Source: a virus
Reading direction: 5' to 3' (one strand)
Virus record (IMG/VR): IMGVR_UViG_3300009159_007268
Span: 1 to 25,255 of that record
Length of the DNA: 25,255 nt
The notes under the pieces are model-generated. The model ran no database searches. It was not told the DNA's origin and saw only the letters and a program-made list of their open reading frames with translations. Of the stretch, positions 15,399 through 21,507 are shown piece by piece. Both the position numbers and the translations under genes were made by a program. Every line of letters starts with the position of its first letter. Positions within the stretch are counted from its first letter, which is position 1.

Positions 15399-15947
15399 TT
15401 ATTTAGCTTTTCTGTATTCTTTCGGATTGAATGCTTTGAAACCAAGAGGTGCATGAAGTTTCACGTGGTTCATTAAATCGCCATTTTCATCGTCTTTTGC
15501 TAATCCATTTGTCTCTATATATGATGAAACTTTATCAGAAGATGCAGCTGGATTACCAGAATTAAAACCAAGACCGCCAACAGCAGCAGTTATGTTTTCC
15601 TTAATAGGTTTCTTTTTCTTTGGTCCGCTTTCCATAGGAGCGCCACGAGATGATAAGTCAGCTACGGATGCTGCGTTTCCTTCATTGGGAACGTAACCAG
15701 AGTTTTCTTTAATTGGTTTCTTAGGCTTAACGGTTGGTTGTGGCTTATCATCAGAAGTAATAGCATCAACTGCAGCACCAGCAACAGCGCCAAGAGGACC
15801 ACGAATTGCATTAGTTGCCAATCTGGCTGCGCCTTTTGCAACTCCAGCTAAATCGCCTTTATATGCAGAAGAACCCATATCGCCAAGAGTGCCAAGTGGT
15901 GTGTACTGCTTTAAAGCAGATGATATTGCTGTATCTGGGGCGCTCAT
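15399..15947 (-). CDS. Ala/Gly-rich protein with duplicated KKPIKEN motif
   Basis: A 182-residue unrecognised protein. Its first 65 residues are Ala/Gly-rich and moderately hydrophobic (YKGDLAGVAKGAARLATNAI, then GPLGAVAGAAVDAI), like membrane-active or core peptides. A charged linker follows with two copies of KKPIKEN, separated by about 36 residues, then a soluble C-terminus (LHAPLGFKAFNPKEYRKAK). I-K-E|N in both copies has the I-x-E form of T4-type prohead cleavage sites. The start overlaps the upstream gene by ATGA. It is probably a head-internal protein given its neighbours; function not assigned. Confidence 0.7.
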   Translation of the reverse strand: MSAPDTAISSALKQYTPLGTLGDMGSSAYKGDLAGVAKGAARLATNAIRGPLGAVAGAAVDAITSDDKPQPTVKPKKPIKENSGYVPNEGNAASVADLSSRGAPMESGPKKKKPIKENITAAVGGLGFNSGNPAASSDKVSSYIETNGLAKDDENGDLMNHVKLHAPLGFKAFNPKEYRKAK

Positions 15948-17122
15948 ATTTCTACGACGAGTTTCATCTTCGTCTGCATCTTCTTAATGGTTAATTTCTG
16001 CTGTTCTTTTTCTCTCTTTGCCTTATAATAATCCTGCTTCATATTTTCAATCTCTGCTTCTTTAGCAGGAGTAAAATGATCAGGAAATTTTGTTCTCATA
16101 TAATCAAGAGTTTTATCTTTCATCTTCTGGTCTTCAGCATGGTCATTATCTATTAACTGAGAACCTGGTTCGTAGATAGTTCTAACATATCTATCAGCAA
16201 CTCTGCTCTGTTGTTCTGGATTTAAATGTTTCTTCATACTATCAAGAACGCCATGATATGAACCAAAGGTTTTCATATCTTCAGGTTCTGGTGCCTTACC
16301 AAACATCTTACCATAAATTGATGGTAGGCTTGTATCGTACTGACTTTCTTTTGGAGTTAATTCTCTATAAACTGTATCGCCATTCTCTTGAGCGATTGGA
16401 GTATGAGATGGTCTCATGCCTCTATCGACAGAAAATGAATGATCGGCGATAAACTTTCTTGTATCACCCTTTTTATTTCTAACGACACCATTTGTGCCCT
16501 GCGCTGCAGTTACTGATCTAAGTAGCAGTTTATGGAATGCGCCCTTTATACCTGTCTTAACATCTCCCCAGTCAGAGCCATGGGCAAACTGATTCCATTC
16601 ACTTGGTCGACCGTTTTCATAAGTTGCAGGTTCCATATCTATCTGTTGAACTCTACCATCATCATGACGAAATAAACCTAAGTTCTGAGTTCCTGATTTT
16701 TTACCGCCGATAAAGGTATACTTGCCATATTTTTTACCAGGCTTTAGTTGATCAGCCAACGTACCTGTATGCTCTTCAGGAATTGCAATATCAACATCAC
16801 CAACCTTTGGCTTGTGTTGAGCAAATTCTTTATGAGATATTTTTGGGTCCATAAATGCGTTTGATGACCCCATGAAAGCGGATCCATCATTTAATGCTTC
16901 ATGGTTTGGACCAAATATATGATTACCTGTTTTCTGGGCGTGTTCATCACTCATTTGACTCAAAGCATCGTGAAGATCACCCTGTCTTTCTTTTCTTGAA
17001 ACAGCCTGTGGGTGATTAGGATCCATATGCATAGGATCTGCCCCGATCATTTGACCATGAGCATCAGGTAGCTGTAAATTTCCACCTTCGGCTAAGTAAA
17101 AGTTTTTGAAATTTATTATCAT
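15944..17122 (-). CDS. Pol-beta-like nucleotidyltransferase with capsid-targeting-like N-terminus
   Basis: A 392-residue protein. MGSSNAF (residues 84-90) followed by VGDVDIAIPEE (107-117) is the helix-turn G-S and strand D-x-D pair of the DNA polymerase beta superfamily of nucleotidyltransferases. D109 and D111 would bind metal, and D162 in QQIDMEP is a good third acidic residue. Downstream, EWNQFAHGSDWGD and KGAFHKLLLRS form a conserved-looking helical lid. Such enzymes add nucleotides to RNA, DNA, proteins or small molecules; the substrate is not visible. The start MIINFKNFYLAE|G resembles the T4 capsid-targeting peptide with its cleavage after Glu. The C-terminus is a Lys/Gln-rich helix. 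ATGA overlaps link it to both neighbours. Confidence 0.75.
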   Translation of the reverse strand: MIINFKNFYLAEGGNLQLPDAHGQMIGADPMHMDPNHPQAVSRKERQGDLHDALSQMSDEHAQKTGNHIFGPNHEALNDGSAFMGSSNAFMDPKISHKEFAQHKPKVGDVDIAIPEEHTGTLADQLKPGKKYGKYTFIGGKKSGTQNLGLFRHDDGRVQQIDMEPATYENGRPSEWNQFAHGSDWGDVKTGIKGAFHKLLLRSVTAAQGTNGVVRNKKGDTRKFIADHSFSVDRGMRPSHTPIAQENGDTVYRELTPKESQYDTSLPSIYGKMFGKAPEPEDMKTFGSYHGVLDSMKKHLNPEQQSRVADRYVRTIYEPGSQLIDNDHAEDQKMKDKTLDYMRTKFPDHFTPAKEAEIENMKQDYYKAKREKEQQKLTIKKMQTKMKLVVEI

Positions 17123-18180
17123 GGAGTTCTTCTCAACTTTGCTGTAACGCCTTTGCTATCACCTTTTTGAAGTTTTACAAAAGCACCCTCTGGTTCTGAT
17201 TCAACACCGTCAACTGAATGAGAAAACTCACTATTCTTATGCAAAGGATTCATTAGAGCATTCTTTGCATTTTTAAGATGTGTTTGAAACTCTAAAGCTT
17301 TCTCAAAATGGTTTCTATTTCTCAATACTGTTTCTGCCATCGACGAGTGTTCTTTGTTCTTTTTCAACGAGTCAAGATAACTATCAACTGATGGCTCTAG
17401 ACCTTTAGAACTCATAGATTCTATATGAGCTGCAAATTTTGATCCATGTTTGCCCATCTCATCAAAAGCTTCTGGCTTAATTTTACTATAAGCCATTTCA
17501 GCTTCTCTTTTATGGTTTAGGAATTCTCTTTGATCTTCTGGCGAATAGTTTTTAGGATTGGCTTTAATTTCAGGATCTATCATATGCACGTCAGGGTGCT
17601 TATTGAACTTACTTTTTGTTTTATCGTCTAATGGCTCAAACCCTTTTCCATTGTGCATAGACTCTAAGGAGATAGCCATCTGGGCGGCTTTTAACGATTT
17701 GCCAGTTCCGCTATTCATAGGAACAGAATAGGTTCTATTGCCAGCTTCTATATTTTGCTTACCCTTGTAACCTTTAATTTGATCTTTTGTAAACATCTTA
17801 CCATCATACATCCCAGGAGTTTCAGGAGTTATCTTATGAAGATGATCAAAAGCATGTTTCAATTTATTGATTGTGTCACCATAGCCTTTATGGTTCTTTT
17901 CGATATCATCATGAGAATAATTAGGAACATTTGGGTCTGAACCAACGAAGAAGTTACCCTTTTTATCCCTACCAAAAGAAACTGGTTCGCCATTAAATTT
18001 CATCATAGTTTTAACATTAGAAGATTTACCAAGAAAATGTCTATTCAAAGCATCTAATACGTTAGCCGAATTTAAAGCGCCATTATGGCCATCATGTAAA
18101 TGCATATGGTCAATGTCCTTAATCTTATTATCAGTTTGCGGTGTTTGTTCTTCTTTTAAGAAACTTTTAAAATTTATCAC
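17119..18180 (-). CDS. Ligase-like nucleotidyltransferase (DUF6267-like), degenerate motif I
   Basis: A 353-residue protein resembling a phage family (DUF6267, from memory) with RNA/DNA ligase-like strands. TMMKFNGEPVSFGRDKKGNF (residues 58-77) matches motif I K-x-D-G, but with Asn for Asp (K61, N63). MYDGKMFTKDQI lies where motif III would be. EPEGAFVKLQKG with TAKLRR near the C-terminus resembles motifs IV (EG-x-V) and V (K-L-x-x-R). The family fold would bind ATP and, if active, form a lysyl-AMP; the Asn change makes activity uncertain. It starts at GTG (18180) with GGAG upstream and lies 3 nt after the previous stop. The start MINFKSFLKE|E matches the capsid-targeting-like peptide of its neighbours. 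Confidence 0.65.
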   Translation of the reverse strand: MINFKSFLKEEQTPQTDNKIKDIDHMHLHDGHNGALNSANVLDALNRHFLGKSSNVKTMMKFNGEPVSFGRDKKGNFFVGSDPNVPNYSHDDIEKNHKGYGDTINKLKHAFDHLHKITPETPGMYDGKMFTKDQIKGYKGKQNIEAGNRTYSVPMNSGTGKSLKAAQMAISLESMHNGKGFEPLDDKTKSKFNKHPDVHMIDPEIKANPKNYSPEDQREFLNHKREAEMAYSKIKPEAFDEMGKHGSKFAAHIESMSSKGLEPSVDSYLDSLKKNKEHSSMAETVLRNRNHFEKALEFQTHLKNAKNALMNPLHKNSEFSHSVDGVESEPEGAFVKLQKGDSKGVTAKLRRTP

Positions 18181-18183
18181 AAT

Positions 18184-19326
18184 TTAACTCCAGGCTGGCG
18201 TATGTTGTCTTTGTTCGGCGGAAGGAGCTCTATTACCATTCGCTGGTGTAGGCTGTGGGGCTTCCGCTGCTTTTTTAATTCTTGCTTCTCTTTCTTCATC
18301 GGCGAGTTTTGCGTTTGGTCTAACTTCAGTTGGACCTATAAGAACTCTTCCACCTAAACCATGGTTATTTCTATCTTTAGCTGTTCTAAATATAACAGAA
18401 GTATCGGGGTGTACATCTGAATCGCCGCCATTTCTATTAATATACGATTTAGTAGAATTTAAATTTAATTCGCCGTTTTCGCCAGGAATCAATGAAATAT
18501 CACCACCAATTATTCTATGAACATTTGAAAGACCGTATTCACCGCCATGCTTTACCCCATACATTGATCTATGTATTAAATCTTTATCGTGTTCATCATT
18601 AGTATCTAAAGTATGCCTTATTGCCCCAGTAAATCCTGGATCAGCAGCTCTTTCTTTCCCTAATCTATCTGTTATGCTAGAAATAGCTCTTTTGACTGCA
18701 GGGTGGTTTGCAATATGTGTAGAACCTCCCCACTGTTGGTGTCTAGTTCCTTTTAAAGAAATAAAATGCGTTGGCTTTCCGTTTTCATCATGAAAATAAG
18801 CATCAGCTTTTGGTGCGCCCCTTCCATCATATCCTAATTCTTTCCACTGATCTGGCGTTACTTTTTTTATACCAGCAGCTTCTATATGATTACCATCACC
18901 GAAACGAACTCTAACAGAACCTTTACCTGTAGTTTTTTTATGTAAATCTATACCATTTTGCATCTGTGATATTTGATCGTTTTCAACTTGTTCTGGGTTT
19001 CTTGCATTTCCAATTTTAGCCAACTTTGAAGATCTTACTACTGTTGTATTTCCATTTTCATCACCAACAGTAACATGATGTACGCCATTTTTAACTTCAT
19101 GATGAACTAATTCAACTCTACTTCCTGCCGAGAATCTAACACCAGTTTTCGGATCAACATGATCAGTTGCTAATTGGTGAGTACCTGGCGCATGTTTTGA
19201 TGTTGAATCACCTGGTAAATAATCTTTAATGTATTGTTCATAGTGTCTTTGTGCATTAATGCCAGACGCAGACATAGCTTTTCTTATTTCAGCTTTTTCC
19301 GTTAAATATTCTCCAAATTTAAACAT
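18184..19326 (-). CDS. Putative PD-(D/E)xK-like nuclease with capsid-targeting-like N-terminus
   Basis: A 380-residue protein. The start MFKFGEYLTE|K is capsid-targeting-like. Residues about 66-105 (SAGSRVELVHHEVKNGVHHV onward) look like a small SH3/KOW-type beta barrel. Then APKADAYFHDENGKPTHFIS followed by LKG gives D175 and S190-L-K192, the D-x(n)-[EQS]-x-K pattern of PD-(D/E)xK enzymes in its Ser variant. An upstream acidic residue (E118) fits the fold. The C-terminal region is Gly/Asn-rich, with RRE-like basic ends. If active it would cleave DNA or RNA, perhaps host DNA or competing DNA on entry (inference). The start overlaps the HAD gene stop by 1 nt (TAATG). The nuclease call rests on one motif. 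Confidence 0.55.
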   Translation of the reverse strand: MFKFGEYLTEKAEIRKAMSASGINAQRHYEQYIKDYLPGDSTSKHAPGTHQLATDHVDPKTGVRFSAGSRVELVHHEVKNGVHHVTVGDENGNTTVVRSSKLAKIGNARNPEQVENDQISQMQNGIDLHKKTTGKGSVRVRFGDGNHIEAAGIKKVTPDQWKELGYDGRGAPKADAYFHDENGKPTHFISLKGTRHQQWGGSTHIANHPAVKRAISSITDRLGKERAADPGFTGAIRHTLDTNDEHDKDLIHRSMYGVKHGGEYGLSNVHRIIGGDISLIPGENGELNLNSTKSYINRNGGDSDVHPDTSVIFRTAKDRNNHGLGGRVLIGPTEVRPNAKLADEEREARIKKAAEAPQPTPANGNRAPSAEQRQHTPAWS

Positions 19327-19994
19327 TATTTCTTAGCCTTTTCTTTTTCTTTATCAGAAGGTTTCTCTGTTAGCGATGTGGTCGTTACCTTAACGTTACC
19401 AGTTTTCGCATCATGATCGACATGATGTGCATGAAACTCTGTTTCTGGATATTCCTTCTTTAGTTTTAAGAAACCGTGTAAATTATCCATTGAGTCATCA
19501 TACAGATGAACCTTCTTGTGTCCAGCCTTATTTAATATGTTTCTCATGACCATTGCCTTAGTATCGGCTGGTTTGCCTTCTAAGTTGCCTGCTCTATAAA
19601 CGTGAGTCTTATCAATATCGATACCATACTTTGCCATGTGATGGGCAAACTTCTTTTGATCATCAAGGTCAGATCTAGCAGTAAGGATTGCTGTCTTGCC
19701 ACCATTCTTTTGGATTGCCTTTAGTTTAGCAATCATGCGACGAATAGGCTTGGCTGACTGTGTAAATATATCAGAGCTTCTGAACTCACCAAAATCATAT
19801 CTATGACCAGGAGGAAGCTTATGGGTATTAAATTCTTGATTGGTTAGAGTTTGAACTCTGGCGCCAGATGGATCTGTAACATGAACTCTAAGCTTACTGT
19901 GATCATGGGCGAATAGTGTCTCGTCCATATCGAAGGCATGAAGACCCTCTGGCTTGGTTCTATCTTCAACGATGAATTGGCTGAATTTGATCAT
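19326..19994 (-). CDS. HAD-superfamily phosphatase with capsid-targeting-like N-terminus
   Basis: A 222-residue protein. HAD motif I is HAFDMDETLF (nucleophile D22, acid D24), motif II is AILTARSD (T105), K146 fits motif III, and the acidic pair is in VHLYDDSMDN (D166-D167). The size and motif layout resemble the 3'-phosphatase half of T4 polynucleotide kinase and other small HAD phosphatases, so a nucleic-acid or nucleotide 3'-phosphate is a reasonable substrate. The start MIKFSQFIVE|D closely matches the T4 internal-protein capsid-targeting sequence, with E at position 10. The C-terminus is Lys/Glu-rich. It is the first gene after a TATAAATA promoter (20019-20026), with ribosome site TAGGGATAGTT. 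Confidence 0.8.
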   Translation of the reverse strand: MIKFSQFIVEDRTKPEGLHAFDMDETLFAHDHSKLRVHVTDPSGARVQTLTNQEFNTHKLPPGHRYDFGEFRSSDIFTQSAKPIRRMIAKLKAIQKNGGKTAILTARSDLDDQKKFAHHMAKYGIDIDKTHVYRAGNLEGKPADTKAMVMRNILNKAGHKKVHLYDDSMDNLHGFLKLKKEYPETEFHAHHVDHDAKTGNVKVTTTSLTEKPSDKEKEKAKK

Positions 19995-20018
19995 AACTAT
20001 CCCTACGCAGTTTTAGTA

Positions 20019-20026
20019 TATTTATA
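20019..20026 (-). promoter_or_regulatory. T4-type late promoter box TATAAATA for the enzyme cassette
   Basis: An exact TATAAATA is read on the minus strand, 25 bp upstream of the HAD gene ATG and just downstream of the terminator at 20041-20071. It should start a late transcript covering the HAD, nuclease-like, ligase-like and nucleotidyltransferase genes and probably the head proteins beyond. Confidence 0.75.
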
Positions 20027-20040
20027 AAAGTCTACAAATG

Positions 20041-20071
20041 AAAAAAGGCGAGCCTTTTACAGCTCGCCTTT
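20041..20071 (-). terminator. Rho-independent terminator
   Basis: A perfect 10-bp stem (AAAGGCGAGC pairing with GCTCGCCTTT, 20044-20053 with 20062-20071) has an 8-nt loop. On the minus strand it ends in a TTTTTT tract before C at 20040. It ends transcription from the replication block and from the box at 20186-20193, just before the next late promoter. Confidence 0.85.
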
Positions 20072-20180
20072 ACGTAAACATGGTTGAGCGGAACCCCACC
20101 GTTTGCTCTCAACTATTCCTAGTCTCTCCTCGACTCGTGCCTCTGCAGTAGCTATAGCTACGCATACATGTTCATTACGT
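20041..20180 (-). ncRNA. Candidate late-transcribed structured small RNA
   Basis: This roughly 140-nt region has no gene after the stop at 20175. The predicted RNA begins near 20180, right after a late-promoter box, and ends at the terminator. Its 5' end (TACGTA, then a 3-nt bulge, then AACATG; 20181-20167) pairs with CATGTTTACGTA (20082-20071) to give a 12-bp closing stem. Inside are three hairpins: GTAGC/GCTAC with loop TATA (20161-20148), AGTC/GACT with a 7-nt loop (20135-20121), and GTTGAG/CTCAAC (20113-20083), with a possible CGG/CCG inner stem. Together with the closing stem this makes a four-way junction, followed by the terminator. No known RNA family is recognised; the fold is by eye. 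Confidence 0.55.
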
Positions 20181-20396
20181 ACTTTTATTTATATAAGACT
20201 TCATACTTTTTAAAAAGAAAGTTGGAGAAAAACCATCAAATCCTCCACCTAAATTCAAATGACGCATAAATGCACGTGCCTCAAGGAACTTATCACCAGG
20301 AAATGACTTGATTACCTGATTGGTTGTCTCCTCAAGAATATCATACATTGACTTATCCTTGCCTTCAACCAGATTATAATTCATACGACGCTTCAT
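20175..20396 (-). CDS. Hypothetical protein, 73 aa
   Basis: A small basic protein (MKRRMNYNLVEGKDKSMYDI onward) with a central helix (NQVIKSFPGDKFLEARAFMR) and an aromatic Gly-rich turn (GGGFDGFSPTFF). I do not recognise it. The start overlaps the phosphoesterase stop by ATGA, and GGAG lies about 11 nt upstream. It is the last gene of the replication block, and its 3' end contains a late-promoter box. Confidence 0.7.
   Translation of the reverse strand: MKRRMNYNLVEGKDKSMYDILEETTNQVIKSFPGDKFLEARAFMRHLNLGGGFDGFSPTFFLKSMKSYINKST
20186..20193 (-). promoter_or_regulatory. T4-type late promoter box TATAAATA ahead of the small RNA
   Basis: An exact TATAAATA is read on the minus strand, inside the 3' end of the 73-aa gene. 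Initiation 6-8 nt downstream would fall at about 20179, at the base of the predicted closing stem of the small RNA. No coding gene starts between this box and the terminator at 20041-20071. Confidence 0.65.
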
Positions 20397-20896
20397 TTAA
20401 CCAACTCCTCAATGGCCACAGGTGTATAATTACGAACTTCTACACAACAGTTAACATAACGCTTATCTTGAATTAGTTTACGGTGACTTCCTTTATGAAC
20501 ATGACCATGTAAGTTATACTTGCGTTTATATAATCCACTCTCGTGTAGAGGCGCATGAGTAAGAATACAATCAAACTCTTTAAAGTCTCTCCACATCATA
20601 ATCTTATCAAATGTTTTATGTAGGTGTTCGCACTTACCATCATCATGATTACCAAGTATCAAACGCTTGCGACCATTGAGCCTCGATAACATCTCGTAAC
20701 CTTTTTCAAAGTAAACATCACCAAGGTGATATACAATATCGTTATCTTTTACTGTATTATTCCAGCACTCAACCATATGTTCATTCATATGATGAACGTC
20801 GCGAAACTCACGAATTAGATTATTCTTATCGTCAACGAACTTTAATATATTTTCGTGCCCGAAGTGTGTATCACTGATTACAAATATGTCTCTCAT
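20393..20896 (-). CDS. Calcineurin-like metallophosphoesterase
   Basis: A 167-residue enzyme with the full metallophosphoesterase set: SDTHFGH (D9, H11), HLGD (D60), LGNHDD (N83, H84), ILTHAP (H114) and HGHVH (H132, H134). These bind two metal ions and hydrolyse phosphomono- or diesters. Small versions of this kind are common in phages and may act on nucleotides, cyclic dinucleotides or nucleic-acid ends; the substrate is not determined. The ATG has GGGAGATAAA upstream, 1 nt after the previous stop. It lies in the operon with helicase and uvsX, so a role in nucleotide or DNA metabolism is likely. Confidence 0.9.
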   Translation of the reverse strand: MRDIFVISDTHFGHENILKFVDDKNNLIREFRDVHHMNEHMVECWNNTVKDNDIVYHLGDVYFEKGYEMLSRLNGRKRLILGNHDDGKCEHLHKTFDKIMMWRDFKEFDCILTHAPLHESGLYKRKYNLHGHVHKGSHRKLIQDKRYVNCCVEVRNYTPVAIEELVK

Positions 20897-20897
20897 T

Positions 20898-21272
20898 TTA
20901 TCTCCCTGCTAGCATTATCATCTGCAAATAGCAGACTCGACGCTTGAAAGTCCTTTCGGTGTTCCATTCATATATAACTAATTTAGGTCGTTGACGATCT
21001 TTCCTCTCTATTTTTATATCTAATTCATTTGGTAATAGAATACCAATATGCCTTAGAGCCTTATGAGCATGGTGCTCAAGCCCATACAAGAGCTCTTTAT
21101 CATACCAGCATCGAGCAAGAACAGCGCCAAGGTATTCCATGACACGATCCTTAACATCAACTGGATCAATAACTGTTTCGATTGGTGGTTCTTGTTCAAA
21201 CTCTATATAACTAGACTGGGTGTTACTGTGAATCAGTTGCTTGCTGTACACTAGAACTGGAAGATTTACCAT
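20898..21272 (-). CDS. Hypothetical protein, 124 aa
   Basis: An unrecognised protein beginning MVNLPVLVYSK. It has an acidic loop (FEQEPPIETVIDPVDVKDRV), a helical middle (LYGLEHHAHKALRHIG) and a basic beta C-terminus (RPKLVIYEWNTERTFKRRVC). I chose the ATG at 21272 because GAGG sits at the right distance; an ATG at 21290 would add six residues without a good ribosome site. Either start overlaps the upstream gene by about 50-70 bp in another frame, which is long for this genome. Confidence 0.7.
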   Translation of the reverse strand: MVNLPVLVYSKQLIHSNTQSSYIEFEQEPPIETVIDPVDVKDRVMEYLGAVLARCWYDKELLYGLEHHAHKALRHIGILLPNELDIKIERKDRQRPKLVIYEWNTERTFKRRVCYLQMIMLAGR

Positions 21273-21507
21273 CGTTGGCCTCAATTTCATCCTCGCCAGG
21301 ATGAATGGTAAGTGTTGCTTCTCTTAGTCTATGTCCTCTATCATGCCACGCCTGAATACGATAAGGACGTTCGATGTCAGGTACTTCATGTCCAAGTTTT
21401 CTATACCAAGCCTCACTAGCAGTAGGAGCAAATGTCCAGTATCCAAGCGCATATGCCGCATCGCCAGGAGGGACAATCACGAATCCTTTAATTACTTTTT
21501 CTATCAC
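21223..21507 (-). CDS. Hypothetical protein, 94 aa
   Basis: An unrecognised protein. Residues 1-70 form a compact domain with aromatic and Pro-rich turns (VIVPPGDAAYALGYWTFAPT, then RPYRIQAWHDRGHRL). The last 20 residues are Ser/Gln/Asp-rich and disordered, and this tail is the part that overlaps the next gene. Translation starts at GTG (21507), which overlaps the helicase stop as GTGA, with GGGG upstream. It is part of the helicase operon, so an accessory replication role is possible. Confidence 0.7.
   Translation of the reverse strand: MIEKVIKGFVIVPPGDAAYALGYWTFAPTASEAWYRKLGHEVPDIERPYRIQAWHDRGHRLREATLTIHPGEDEIEANDGKSSSSSVQQATDSQ

Noticed and set aside
20041-20180. tRNA or tmRNA gene
   Set aside because: There are a four-way junction and a 7-nt hairpin loop (GAGGAGA), but no GTTCRA T-loop in the right place, no 7-bp acceptor stem with a CCA position, and the closing stem is 12 bp with a bulge.
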